64,000 nt of DNA from Arbacia lixula (Eukaryota > Echinodermata > Echinoidea > Arbacioida > Arbaciidae), in NCBI GenBank assembly GCA_963669155.1, contig OZ022589.1:23409168-23473167 (forward strand), in the 5' to 3' direction. Shown one piece after another: positions 21,130-33,176 of the stretch. How positions within the stretch are numbered: position 1 is the first letter of the stretch; the number at the start of each line of letters is the position of its first letter. The translations under genes and the position numbers were made by a program. Under the pieces are notes generated by a model, which was not told where the DNA came from, did no database searches, and saw only the letters and a program-made list of their open reading frames with translations.

Positions 21130-22290
21130 ATTGCAAACTTGATTCTTCCGTAATCAGTGGTCCTGTGCTGTGGATGTAGACATGAGATCCTTTTGACAAA
21201 ACTTTCAAATGAGGAGTAACTTAAACTTTGTTAAATCTTACCGTTATTTCATTAACTTTAACAGTTTTTATTAGGGCCCATTCTTTTCGCACAGTCGATT
21301 CGAGACTGAAAAAGTATGCTTAATTTGCACTTATGCTAATTTACACTAACTTTGATACTACAAATCTACCAAATTATAATACTACAACATTGTATAACGT
21401 TAAGTTAATATCATAACATGGAAAGTTAGCACTATAAGTCATGTTAACTTACTAAGACAAGATCTTCTAAACTTATGACAGCTGGGATCCGGAACCAAAT
21501 TTTTCTTCTTATGAATTATGGAAACAGATTGTTCTCCTGAAAATCGATATCAGGCCGATATCAGGAATGAAATCGGGGGGGACCGATGATCGATTTTGGT
21601 AAGCTGTTCGCGCTCCGAGGATCCCCCCCCCCCTCCTTTTTTGTGTAATTTTATTTTTCAAGGTTATTCAAGTTTAGTTTGTGTTCTTTTGTCTTTTTCA
21701 ATACGAAATTTGAAAAATATGTAGCACTTTGCTACGGATTCCTAGTCCATTTTATTTGAAGTGGGCAGTCGTATGCATACAATATGAGTTAATGGTGACA
21801 AAATCCGTGCATGGTACCCAAAGACTTCAACACATTCATGGAAACTTCTTTTGAGTCGATCATAATATGAGGTAATCCGCATCAATTTGAAATTGAGATC
21901 AGAAAAATTAATCTGATAAGTAAACATTTTGCTCTAGGGTAGTCTGAGTCTGCAAGAAATATGGTGTCAAGCTAAGTAGTCTATCACTAATAGTGATTTC
22001 ATATGTTCAGAACTGGTTGAAGATTCTAATCATATCCAGGTTCCGTATAGAATGTTTCCTACCGACCCAAAACCTTGGAATGTACAAATTTACTCTGTGC
22101 AGAGAAACAAAAACAAACAGAGACCGACTAATACATGATACTGTCAGAGGGAGAAATATATAGAGAAAGAGGAGAATAACAGATGAATTCACAACGAGAA
22201 AGAGATAATAATCAGACACGGAGGATGTAAGTACTGCACTTGTTATTCACCCATCTACGGAAATTATATGACTCGATCTGCATAATGATG

Positions 22291-22319
22291 TGAGAGGGAG
22301 AGAGAGAGAGAGAAGGAGG

Positions 22320-22355
<36 letters not shown>

Positions 22356-22425
22356 GAGAAAGCGAGAAGGAGAGAGAGGGAGACAGACAGATAGAGACAG
22401 AGGGAGATATATATATAAAGAAAGA
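22291..22425 (+). repeat. (GA)n microsatellite
   Basis: Runs of AGAGAG with occasional GGGAG interruptions, followed by GATAGAGACAGAG. The minus-strand open frames reading SLSLSL are by-products. Confidence 0.95.
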
Positions 22426-23054
22426 GGGGGGGGGGGCGAGAATAAAAAAGAAATCAATAGGGTGGCAGAAACACATAGTGAGCGAGAATGAAAGAGAGTC
22501 GGGCTTGGAAGGCGTTATCTGTCTTTCCCGTATGTGGAGAGAGAAACAGCTGGAGAAAGTAAAAAGAGAAATAAAGAGAGACAGAGCAAGCGAAAAATGG
22601 AAGAGAAATATAAAGAAAGTGGGAAAATCAAAGAGAAAAGGAGAAAGGGAGAAAGGGAGTATTAGAAAGAATGGGAAGGATGAGGGAGAGACGGAAAGAC
22701 AGACAGGAACATCAAGAGGGGTTCATTGCATAATCGACAATATCATGAAGAGAAAGACCGAGAGGGAAAGACAGGGAAAGACAAGGTCACACAAATTGTG
22801 TTGATTTCATCAGTACTCCACCAGAGAAGTGATATATGATTATGTGCCCCCCCCCCCCCCCAGGTTGTCATCTGTCATACACACAATTTCAAGCACACAA
22901 TCAGGTCTCATATGGACGAGGGCAATGCTCTTCTGCTCCTTATCTCATCTCAGCCAGAGGACCAAAAAGAGCCATCAGCCTTCTTCCGTTAGACCTGTGA
23001 CCCAGGCTCCCACCCCTCCCCCACTCTTCTTCTTGATCTCTCTCATGCAAGCAA

Positions 23055-23119
23055 ACACATATACACACAGACACACAGATACACACAGACACAGACACAC
23101 ACACACACACACACACACG
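23055..23119 (+). repeat. (CA)n microsatellite
   Basis: ACACAGACACACAGATACAC followed by an uninterrupted ACACAC tract. Confidence 0.95.
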
Positions 23120-24966
23120 TAAATTCCAATCTCACTTTGTCCACCAGACCAACATACTATTAATTGTTATTACAACTCTCCATCATAGAGAAATAATCTC
23201 TATACAAGATAGCGCATTCATTGACACCTCGAGTCCTGCACTCGCCTGCTGCTGTCTCACTGTATAGAGTGACATAGTGAGGTTGAACCAACTAGTGGGG
23301 GGCAAGGCCACAGTGTCTACACTGAAACTAATCATGAGCTTTCAAGTATCTCTCAATCCCTGTGAATGAGGACTACACACAGCCTGTCAACGTAACGGAT
23401 AGCAGAGGTAGACTATGTGACCCATAATCACAGCAGAACTGTTCTCCAGTCAGCAAAGGTCCCATTCTTGTCGGAGTTGAGGATCGTGTAAAGGAATCAC
23501 AAAATGATAGACATTGAAATTGAGACCAATGACGGCAGAATAGTTCAGCCTCGATTAAAGGTTCTGCAAGCCCTTCTACTGCTGCCCCTTTCCTCTAACA
23601 TGTCAACATTTAGAGTACATCCACACTTCAAGGAAGACACTTGAGACAAGGTTGAATGATGAGACTGGAATACATTGGATTAATGATGCAACACCACTCT
23701 TCTTATCTTTAAAATTCCTGGCACATGATAAAACACAGCTAAACTGTAGATTAGTCTCCTCCTTCACCTGCATTGGCCCATGGATGGAGACCGAAAGGAA
23801 AGAACATACCACTTACCATTTATAGCAAATGGGGATTATATGAAATTGCTTAAATTCACAATAATCCTTCCAAAATATATAAGACAAATTCATGTTTAAA
23901 TGGGGATATATTTAATTGGTGCACTTTTCACTGTACTCACTAAACATGAATCATACGTACACGCATGTAACACTGCATACATTTCATTTCATGTGACCTT
24001 TCCCAGAAAAAAAAATCCAATATATTTAGCACACTTCAAAGTTCACTTGGCATAGCAAAATCGTGTGCTCTAACTACTGACCCGCTCATGTATGCAGCAT
24101 TCTAGGAGACATGACATTCACATCTAGTAACTACACAAGACTTTCTGGATTTCTTCTCCTTGGTACACCAATATATTAATATATACAAATAAACACTTCA
24201 GTCCTGGATCACAAGAAAGCAAATGTAATTGAAGCACTAAAAACAACCTGAGCTCTGCTACAACCAAATCACATCTGGCACAGAAACACAAGTACCGTAC
24301 AGGAGGTGGCATTTTGATCCATTATCTTCTATCTTCACATATGCAGGCTAGCACACCTCCATTCCCACCAAAGTTAATACATGTACTGGCAATGAGTGCT
24401 CCTTCTCTAATCATTTCCAGGTGTATAACATCACTCTTTTCATTCTTTCTCTTAATTTCCACAGAAAATGGTACAGGACACATGATCAATTTATGCTTTG
24501 ATAAAACTTTCACACACAAATATAACACATGATTTAAAGCCATTCACAATCAGGGTATTCAAAGGTGGTGCATTAAAAAACCCATTAAAAATACACACTA
24601 AGCAGTGCTTTACAGATATGGGTTGTGCATATTGAGATAACACATGTACGAACTTGGAGGGAGAGAAGCACATGGCAATAGGCTGCTAAATGACATTAAT
24701 ACAGGGTGAGCAGTTTCTACTAACTCATCAATTTTAAATGTAAATTCATAGTTGTGTGCTTTAACTAAAAGAAAAGTCGGGCTGAAGTCTTTCCCTGTTA
24801 AATATTAAACACTGGCTTCACTCTCCAACCAATGTGCCAAAAATGGTTAACAAATCAATAAAAGAATAAAAACACTCCAAATAAGGGATTACCTCACCAG
24901 TCTACATAGGAGTGATGGAAGTAAGCAATATTTAATTTGGTATAAAATACTGTGTTGACCACTCAT

Positions 24967-24972
24967 TTTATT
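24967..24972 (-). terminator. candidate polyadenylation signal for cytochrome c copy B
   Basis: AATAAA on the minus strand about 85 bases after the stop codon at 25056-25058. Confidence 0.4.
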
Positions 24973-25055
24973 TTTTATAGTTTTTCAGGTTTTTTAAATA
25001 TATTATCAATACATGGTTTCAGAAGATGATACAGATTCAACTAGCAGTCGTGCCG

Positions 25056-25289
25056 TTAATCATCTTTGTGGTAGTTTCCTGTTGTTTTCTCCTTGAGGTA
25101 TGCAATGAGATCAGCTCGTTCCTTGGTCTTCTTGAGTCCAGCGAACACCATCTTGGTTCCTGGGATGTATGCCTTGGGGTTCTCCAGGTAGACCCATAAC
25201 GTGTCCAGACCCCATGTGATACCTGAAGAGATACGTAGGCGAGAGGGAGACAAGTAGAGAGATGATGGAGAAGGCGAGAGACAGAGAGA

Positions 25290-25323
<34 letters not shown>

Positions 25324-26335
25324 AGAAAGCAAGAAAGGAAAAAAGTGAGAGGGGATGAATTAGACTTACAATAACATTTTAATGATTTCATAGCCATTTT
25401 AATTACATAAACATAATCAAGACAGTGCTTCCCGTAAAAGGAAGAACAAAATTCTTGGAAGCAGCAGGTAGCTGGCAAAATCAATGACAACTCTGACTAG
25501 AGTCCTCAATCAGATAGAGAGCACCAAGGTGGCCCCTTGTGTAGAAAACGCAGCACAAACACCAAACGTTGAGTCAAGAGAGTGAGTGTGAGCCGCCCAT
25601 AAATCTACTGCGCCACACATGTGCTTTCTTTGAGCCATGCGTCCAGCACTGACGCATCTGACAAAAAGTGACATTCTGCCTTTAAGAGCCGCATGTAAAA
25701 GATTTTTAGGTGACCACCCTGGCTTAGCACCAAACTTTTTCTTCAGCAATTCCAGCTCCAACCCTGCTTCTAAATGCTTCCATATCAAATGAGAAATGTA
25801 GTTTGTGAAAGGTGGAAGGGTGGAGAGGAACATCACCAAAAACTTAAATGACCAACCATATACCTCAGTGTCAAGTTTGAAATCCATTGAGTAACATACT
25901 AGTTGTTACATTAATTTTCGATAACAATCTATTCAGAGTGACCTTTCACCTTATGTGGCAACTGATTCTTCCCCCTTTCCCGTAAAAATGTAATTGTTGA
26001 GAACTGGTAATCAGACAGCTCTATTGGCATTTTGAAAACACACTTTTTATTTATTAATTAGTCATCACAATGTACATATTATGTTCATTTGCAAAGGGGT
26101 TCCATTTTTTTTTTTAAAAAGTTTCCAAAAAGCGGCACATACCTTTGTTCTGGTTAGCGGCTGTGTACTTGAATCCTTCTGATTGGCCAGTCTTCCTGCC
26201 CCACAAGCCCATCAGGTTGGGTCCCTGCTTGTGCTTGCCGCTATTGTCAATGACATGGCACTGTGTGCACTTCACCTTGAAGATCTTGGCACCCTTGTCA
26301 GGGTCTCCAAGGCTGGGGCTGGCATCCTTACCCAT
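25056..26335 (-). CDS. CYCS: cytochrome c, copy B, 2 exons, 119 aa
   Basis: Same role and architecture as copy A. Exon 1 is 26335-26143 and exon 2 is 25222-25056 (minus), with a phase-1 intron at the same Gly codon. The haem site CTQCH is at residues 23-27 and [12 protein letters not shown] carries the methionine ligand. The start [17 protein letters not shown] is one residue longer than in copy A. All key residues are intact in both copies, so both look functional. The exon 2 acceptor is preceded by a very long pyrimidine tract (minus-strand CT repeats, 25255-25345 on plus). A purine-poor AATCAG|C just before the ATG could be a 3' splice site for a 5' UTR intron. The high identity of exon 2 (both end [11 protein letters not shown]) points to a tandem duplication or gene conversion. 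Confidence 0.94.
25255..25325 (+). repeat. (GA)n tract forming the pyrimidine tract of cytochrome c copy B
   Basis: AGAGAGAGAGACAGAGAG repeats. On the transcribed (minus) strand this is a CT-rich run some 35-100 bases upstream of the exon 2 acceptor. Confidence 0.85.
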
Positions 26336-27128
26336 GCTGATTGGATTGGTCAGTGATTAGTGATGAAAAATTACAAAATCTGGATGGGAAAACAAATGGA
26401 AAAGAGAGAATGTAATATTCTGGTACTGGTATCCATTTCAGGGAGATCCCAAAATGTGAGTATACATATATAATGAAGTAATCACTGATATGGTATGGGT
26501 CAATGGACATGGGAAGGTTGGATTGTGACGCATGCTGCTAACTGTGATGCATGCTGCTTATAGCAATACATCTGTACATTGAATGCATGTGCACGCTTGC
26601 AACAGTGTCAGACCTGTATAAACATGTGAACAAAAGTTATGGATAAAAGTAATAAAACAAAAAATTAGCCTCTATATAGCCAGGATGATCTTGATCAACT
26701 TGGACTAGAGCCCAGTCACAAGTATTAAAGTCATTAAATCACCGGTAGATTCACTGGCACCAATAAAACGAAAGGCAGCATAAAATCTTGACATGCATAC
26801 ATCTCCCTAGATTCAAAGTGCAAAGGGCAGATAGCTTTCAGACAATAGTGCTTCTACACGTGTAGATAAGCATGGCATTACAGTAGCATGCATGCATGGA
26901 CTCTGTACCTTTACTACATGTGTAGGTGCTAAAAATACATGTATATTGAACACTTTGAAAAATTACAACTCCAACCAAGCTGAGTTTTAGACATTTAAGT
27001 CAAAGGATGTAAATTACATGGGATGGGGAGGTGGGGCAGTGGCAGGGGCAGGGTTTATGACTTCGTGAATTAATATCCTTCTAATAATCCTTCGAAAATT
27101 TGAGTAGATTGTTTCTTTTTCTTAAATC

Positions 27129-27322
27129 AGGACCAAGCATTGTGTGTGTCTTCAATAATTCATTCCGAACACAGCAATGCCCATTGTGCATACCCATCAA
27201 TCCACAAGCAACTGCCACCACGCTTCGGCAGAAGTAACCCTTGTGGATTGACATGTGCGATCTACAATGAAAATTGTAGTGTTCTGAATGAATTTTGTCA
27301 TACACACTATTTTTTTGGTCCT
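27129..27322 (+). repeat. MITE with about 90-bp inverted arms
   Basis: The left arm (GACCAAGCATTGTGTGTGTC, ATTCATTCCGAACAC, ATCAATCCACAAG) and the reverse complement of the right arm (GACCAAAAAAATAGTGTGTA, ATTCATTCAGAACAC, GTCAATCCACAAG) pair over most of their length. No coding capacity. Confidence 0.75.
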
Positions 27323-27756
27323 GGTTTGTAAAAACAAAGTGAAAATGTAATTAATATTCAAAGGCTTATTGAAAGAATAAAAATGTATTAAGTTTCATAA
27401 AACACCCTTTGGTTTTATGATGTTTTACTCTTTATGCGTTCACTGGTGATGTGATGTGTGTTACCACAAACATGTTAGGTGCATACCTAACATGTCATGC
27501 AGTTATTTTTCAATTGAATTGAGTTATAAGTTTGTGGTTATTTTATTTCCATAGTGCCCAATGTTCCTTGGATCACCTAGGATAAAATGTGTGCCTCCAT
27601 GTAGTACATGTACCAACCGATGAACCTTTGATGACCTCATTTTGAAAGTGATTCATACGCTGTCATTCATAGAGTATACCACACTCCTACACATTTCCTG
27701 AGTTAAACCTTTTTATTTTGTCTATTGAAGTGTAGGCCTACAGACACTGTACTTCA

Positions 27757-27990
27757 TGTACACTACAGCTCAAAGGAATTGGCATAGGGAAAGGGAACAA
27801 AGGGAAGGACCCAAACTTTTAAACCGCAGTATATTTAGTCCAGTTCAGCATGAAAGAGGATACTTTTTAGGCTAAAGCATTGTGTTTTATGTTGAAATTG
27901 ACAAAATATACCACGGTTTAAAATGGCAGGTCCTTCCCATCCTTCTTTTTCCCTTTCCCTATGTCAATTCCTTTGAGTTGTTGTGTATGT
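27757..27990 (+). repeat. palindromic MITE family B
   Basis: Ends ACACTACAGCTCAAAGGAAT and ATTCCTTTGAGTTGTTGTGT. Inner arms GGAAGGACC...AACCGCAGTATATTTAGTCC and the near-complement ACCACGGTTTAAAATGG...CCTTCCC meet at a core around TTTTTAGGCTAAAGC. The whole unit folds into one long hairpin. Confidence 0.85.
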
Positions 27991-28636
27991 ACATGTAATA
28001 ATACTGAAAATTCTGTACATTCACATTTTCAGCTGATTAAGGAACAAAATGTATCGAATAGAAAGTAAATGTTCTACAAATTGAAACTTCATGCATATGT
28101 CCTTTTCACAGAAGTTTGCATTCATACCGTAAATTGGTAATGGATAAACTGCAGTACATGTAAATGACCATACACTTCGGTGTATCAGTCTGATCTACTT
28201 CACTACTCCAGATAAAATATCCCACACATCCATGGTACATGTATACAAAGTTATGTTGAACAGACTTACAAGAAGTCAATAACATACTTTCTCCTTCAAC
28301 ACTATGTATCAATAAAATCCCTGCACCTTTTGTCCTTGCCTGATCACGTCAGCAGGGTCACTTGTGACCTCTCATTCACAAAACGTCCCCCATGGACTGA
28401 CTGAATGGGACACACACAATGGATGGTTTGCAGGCCAAGCATGAATGGACAGCAAGCCATGCATAGCCTGGCTTCAAGGATGTGGGATGTTTATTATTTA
28501 AACCCTGCAAAAAAGGTTTGGCTGGAGTTGGGCTATATAATTCACACATTGACCAGGAGAAGAAAATTAATTAATTGTGAAAGTACTGGACCTCAGTAAA
28601 AGATGGGATTAGAAACAGTAGGCAAGTTTATATATC

Positions 28637-28858
28637 ATACACTACAACATAAAGGAATTGGCATAGGGAAAGGGAAAGGGAAGAAAGGGAAGGACCCGCA
28701 GTTTTAAACCATGGTATATTTTGTCCAGGTCAGCAGAAAACACAATGCTTTAGCCTAAAAAGCATCATGTTTCATGCTGAACTGGACAAAATATGCTGCG
28801 GTTTAAAACTGCGGGTCCTTCCCTTTCCCTACACCAATTCCTTTGAGCTGTACTGTAC
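28637..28858 (+). repeat. palindromic MITE family B
   Basis: Nearly perfect hairpin: GGGAAGGACCCGCAGTTTTA on the left against TTAAAACTGCGGGTCCTTCC on the right, core CTTTAGCCTAAAAAGC, ends ACACTACAACATAAAGGAAT and CCTTTGAGCTGTACTGT. This is among the best-preserved copies. Confidence 0.88.
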
Positions 28859-29268
28859 ATGACATCAGGCTTGAAAAGTACCCTTGGCTTATAAATCTGT
28901 GTGTTCCCCTCTAATTATAAATGTCCAAGAGCCTGGAAGCCAGGCTATGTTAACCACTTCCATAATGATTATACAGTGCACAGTGCATACCCATGGCATT
29001 TCCTGTGATATAACATACAGAGCGTACAGGTAATTTGTATAACACAAGAAATAAAACTGCAGTAATCTCTCTCGAGGATAGACCTCGTTAGCATGATTAT
29101 AAATCCTCTTGATTCCTTGATAACCGTGTGCAGACGTGAGTAGTGTAAACCAAGGACAAAGGTCACTGAAAAGAATAGACTGATCTGAATGTGGATCGTA
29201 GCCTTTCAGGTTCTGTATAAATCCATGTTTTATAAAATACATGTGCCATGCATATACAAGGACAACAT

Positions 29269-29498
29269 ACACTACAGCTCTTGAGGAATTGGAATTGGTA
29301 CTGGTAAAGGGAAAGGGAAGAAAGGGAAGGAGCCGCAATTTGAACTGCGGTATATTTTGTCCAGTTCAGCATGAAACATGCTTTTTAGGCTGAAGCATCG
29401 TGTTTTATGCTGAACTGGACAAAATATACTGTGTTTTACAACTGCGGCTCCTTCCCTTTCCCTTTATCCGTGCCAATTCCTTTGAGTTGTAGTGTACA
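29269..29498 (+). repeat. palindromic MITE family B
   Basis: Left end ACACTACAGCTCTTGAGGAA, arms GAAGGAGCCGCA and TGCGGCTCCTTC, core TTTTTAGGCTGAAGCA, right end CCTTTGAGTTGTAGTGT. Confidence 0.86.
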
Positions 29499-29970
29499 TA
29501 GACAGTGGGCATCAAAACCCTTTCCTTGTTTAGCCATTTTGTCACAGAAAGTAACCATGGCAAGAAATAAAAAAATCCAAAAGGATGGTACTTGACCAGG
29601 TTTGACCAAGCTGTTCTTTCCCTAGCTACTACAAACAAAAAAAGGTTTTTCAAATTTATGGTAGATGGATGTAGGACCCCATGCATTGACCAGGCTTTGA
29701 CCCCATGCATTTATGTTGGCTTGGAGTTTCTCATAGGGCTGCATTGGCTTCAATGTTACATACATCATTACATGTAACACGTGTCTCTCACGATTTCTCG
29801 TATCATCAGTCATACCACATGCAGCAAGAACAGTTAAGAGTGCCAAAAATTCAAAGTGCCAAAGTCAAAAGCAGCAGACTGCCAGGAGATACCATGATGA
29901 GCATGATGAGACAACAACTCTGTGAACATGTGACTGCTATTAATCTAATAGTTACTCACTGAATATAGTG

Positions 29971-30540
29971 AGTGGTCCACAAACCGGCCCCTACCCTTGA
30001 AACCGGCCCCTGCTCAGTGTGCGTTATAGAAGGTTGGGTGCGCGATTTACGCATTAATATTCAACCAAATGCAAGATTTCGGAAGCAAAATTAGACAAAA
30101 TGTGCACATATTTAACAATTGCACATTTTCGTTCGTAACATCTCTGTTTTTCAACTTGCGTTCGAACTTCCGTGATTTTCTCGTCGACTGCCGAAACTTT
30201 CCCGTCATTTTTTCACTGCACTGGAACAAGCATGATCGAGACGCAATACTGGTGAAATGTCGGTACTGCACTCGTCAGATTGACGGAGATATCGCACATT
30301 ATCCGTAGGGGCCGGTTTCAAGGTTCAGTGATGCGAATGTGCGATGATTTATCGAGCGATATTCGAAACGCAATTTCTCAGAGATTTTATCTTTCATCTT
30401 CAATCCAAAAATACTTTTTTTAAGAGCATTTTTTTGCTGATTTGTGTGTGAAATTTTAGAATTTTATTTGGTTATCTTTATTCTTGGAATGAAAATATTC
30501 AAAAGAAAACAAGGGGGCTGGTTTGAGGAACCAGCATCAT
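29971..30540 (+). repeat. MITE-like repeat family A, copy 2
   Basis: Starts AGTGGTCCACAAACCGGCCC and ends near AAGGGGGCTGGTTTGAGGAA. Internal CGCACATTATCCGTAGGGGC matches copies 1 and 3. No open frame. Confidence 0.78.
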
Positions 30541-31163
30541 ACCTATTTCAGGTTAATTCAAAATAAAACCTCTCGAAGACCATAGTTATTAATGATCAGA
30601 CTATTGGCTGCCCTTGTCAGCTTCATTAGTACTACTACTAGGACCCCATATACATATGTATACTCATCAGGCTGCATCACATTCACGCATTATTCTCAAA
30701 CAGGACATTGACTGTGTGACTCATCAAGCTCATGTCATGCACTCTCGATCGCGATCTCACTTCTTGTGTCTAGCTACAGTACAGAGTGCATTATTACAAA
30801 TTTCCCATGCAATATCCCTACATCCATTCCGCTCCTGTGTTTGCTACCAACAAGTTAGAAGTCATAACTTTAAACTTATCTAATTAGACACGATCGCGAA
30901 CGTGAACTTGCTAAGTTTGTGCAGTGTAGAGACTAGAGCTAGAGTGACGTAAAATCCATTTACATGTCAATGTCAACTGAATTGTATCGTTCAAGACTCA
31001 CGGAAGGATTCACGCATTGGATAAAATTCCATGAAAATATATTATCATATCATCACAATTCAAAGCTTAAGACCTTGATCAACAAACTAATATATAATTT
31101 TCATACACTCTTGACACAGATCAAAGATAATTCAACGATTTGAAGAGTTCAAGGTGTACTTAC

Positions 31164-31330
31164 CATGAAGTCACGAACCGGCTTTTTTATGCTAGTTAGC
31201 AATACACGTAATACACAGTACATGTGCGTTGGATAATCGCGGCGCTTATATGCAGTAGTACAGCGCTGAGGCTAGGCCGTGGCAGATTCCGGTTGCACAA
31301 GCGCAGCACGATCGTTGGTCTTACAACGCA
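31164..31330 (-). promoter_or_regulatory. possible leader exon and promoter of a minus-strand gene (cytochrome c B)
   Basis: On the minus strand GACTTCATG|GTAAGTACAC is a consensus 5' splice site (exon end at 31164) preceded by a GC-richer, CpG-containing stretch (31220-31340). That stretch includes GCGCAGCACG and the palindrome ACGCATGCGT (31327-31336), which resembles an NRF-1 site. NRF-1 drives cytochrome c genes in vertebrates. The nearest minus-strand gene downstream is cytochrome c B, which has a usable acceptor just before its ATG. The link is inference; the intron would be about 4.8 kb. Confidence 0.3.
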
Positions 31331-31741
31331 TGCGTGATGCACCTGTGGGGTCACATTTACTACGATTCGTCATAGGTCGCTATTCCTTATATGGAAAACG
31401 CCGGTAATACGCTAATATGATTGGTTGTTGTGTGCTGGCTAGTCTTATCACACAGGCGAGTAGTAGTCCATCAGGTGAAATCCTCTCACGGACCGTGCGT
31501 GACGCAGATGGTGCGTGGGTATATGTGTATACAGTGGTGTGCAATCATAAATAGCTTGCTGAATTGTACAGTCTAAGCATGTGCGTGCAGCAATATGATG
31601 TTAGGACTGTGTATGTTGTGTGCAAAAATAAAAATGTTGGTTTCCATACAAGCAGATACATAAAAGAAACATTTTATTAGTGAAGGTTTGACGAAAATCC
31701 GTCAAAGGATAAGAAAGTTTTCTTTTGATATTTCAATTTAC

Positions 31742-31955
31742 GTGCGAGGTGCTCTCCCATTGTGTTGCATGCGTCCAGAATAATTCCATAATTTTGCTCT
31801 TTTTCTGTTTTTGACAACGGAGTTATTCATTTCCCCTTACAGGTATATGTGTAAAAACTTTTTTTTTCTATGATTTATCAAAACGCACAGGCAAAAGGAT
31901 GCTTTTCGAGGAAAAAAATGCACACAACATATGGGGGAGCACCTCGCACATGACG
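31742..31955 (+). repeat. inverted-repeat element
   Basis: CGTGCGAGGTGCTCTCCCAT at the left is mirrored by ATGGGGGAGCACCTCGCACA at the right, with AT-rich DNA and T/A runs between (TTTTTTTTCTATGATTTATC, GAGGAAAAAAATGCAC). No coding capacity. Confidence 0.6.
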
Positions 31956-32893
31956 TCACAAAATCTAAATTTTAAAAGATCATAAATTTCTAATCAAAAG
32001 TAAAAGTAAAGTATGAAGAGCAAAGACATGTCACAAACGCACTCAGGACAGAAGGTTAAGGTGAATTGCTGGAGTCGGCAACGAAGAATGATTTAATCTT
32101 ACACGATCAAGCACAATAGGATATTTGACGCATTTGGTTCTTTGATCCAATGACGACCGTCGCCAAAAATGCAAGACGAATTTTTTTTATGCATTTAGAG
32201 GAATATTTATTTTGTGTGCGCAGAAGATTTCAGGCTCCACTGAAGAAGGCCTGCGTGTGCAGTGTAGTAGTACATCATACGATTCTGTGAATTTCAGATT
32301 ATATTATTGCATCGTTTTTGTGATAAAAGGAGAATACTGTCAGAGAAATGCCTCCATATCGAATCTTGGGTAATTATATTTCCTTAAAAATATCTCATCG
32401 TTTATTGAAGTTTCCTTTCCATGGAAACAACCTCAAGTCCGTGTCCGGGGGTGTCCGAAAAAGTTACGGACCAAATTCTTTCTATAGTTTTATCAAAATT
32501 TCCATTCACTCACCCCAAAACTAATTCATAGTGTATGTAAAAAGATCAGCTACGAACTCCCAGCGAAGGCTGAACGGCTGACATACTTCTCAAAACAATT
32601 TTTTTTATTCAGAGGAAAGCACTGCCTAATTAGAAATACAGCGTATTGTTTAAAACACCCGAATGTCTTGAATTCTTATGAGGCGGCGGTCATCATCATC
32701 ATGATCATAGACCAAAGGAAGTCTATCCGAGCGCAGTCCATCCATATCAAGTTTCCACAAAACATCAGGTTAAGTCCAACACTGTCTAAATTCAAACTTT
32801 CATGTCGGAAATATCTTTTTGAGAATTTACAGAACAAGTTAAAGTAAATAACGGAAAGCCATGTATGTCTGTGTGTTTGCGGCGTGTGTATGG

Positions 32894-32894
32894 G

Positions 32895-32965
<71 letters not shown>

Positions 32966-32966
32966 G
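32894..32966 (+). repeat. (TG)n microsatellite
   Basis: Uninterrupted GTGTGT run followed by TATG repeats. Confidence 0.95.
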
Positions 32967-32974
32967 ATCTTAAA

Positions 32975-33176
32975 CTTTTATTTTACTCCTTGTAAATATG
33001 CCATTCGTTATATATATATTTTTGTGTGTGTCTATACTGTACCTTGCAAGGGGCCCCTATCACAAGCTCTGCTTTCTCCGGGGTCCCAAACCTATCATGT
33101 TCTTTCTTTGTCAATTAATTGTTAAAATGTTGTTTTCTTGATTGGTTTGAATAAACTTGAACTTGAACTTGATGAT
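32975..33176 (+). mobile_element. probable LINE 3' end
   Basis: Non-coding stretch with CTTGCAAGGGGCCCCTATCA, GCTTTCTCCGGGGTCCC and a terminal AATAAACTTGAACTTGAACT tail with ATG repeats. This is typical of 3' UTRs of CR1/L2-like LINEs in invertebrates, which end in short TTGAA-type repeats. No ORF remains, so this would be a heavily 5'-truncated copy. Identification is by pattern memory only. Confidence 0.45.

Larger units (their letters stand above)
21130..24960. other. DNA between the two cytochrome c genes
   Basis: No gene recognised. It contains a long purine-rich stretch (GA repeats, 22291-22425, and degenerate GA-rich DNA up to about 22800), poly-C at 22846-22861, and a CA microsatellite at 23055-23119. 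The upstream region and any leader exon of copy A should lie here but cannot be placed with confidence. Confidence 0.5.
26336..31160. other. intergenic, or 5' UTR intron of cytochrome c B; repeat-rich
   Basis: No protein gene seen. Holds an inverted-repeat element (27129-27322), three full copies of palindromic family B (27757-27990, 28637-28858, 29269-29498) and family A copy 2 (29971-30540). Confidence 0.55.

Noticed and set aside
22478..22804. 108-codon Arg/Glu/Lys-rich frame
   Set aside because: Product of GA-rich degenerate microsatellite DNA.
25510..25887. 125-codon minus-strand frame in the intron of cytochrome c B
   Set aside because: Starts with ATG but has no recognisable domain and sits inside an intron of the same strand; could be part of an unrecognised repeat, not supportable as a gene.
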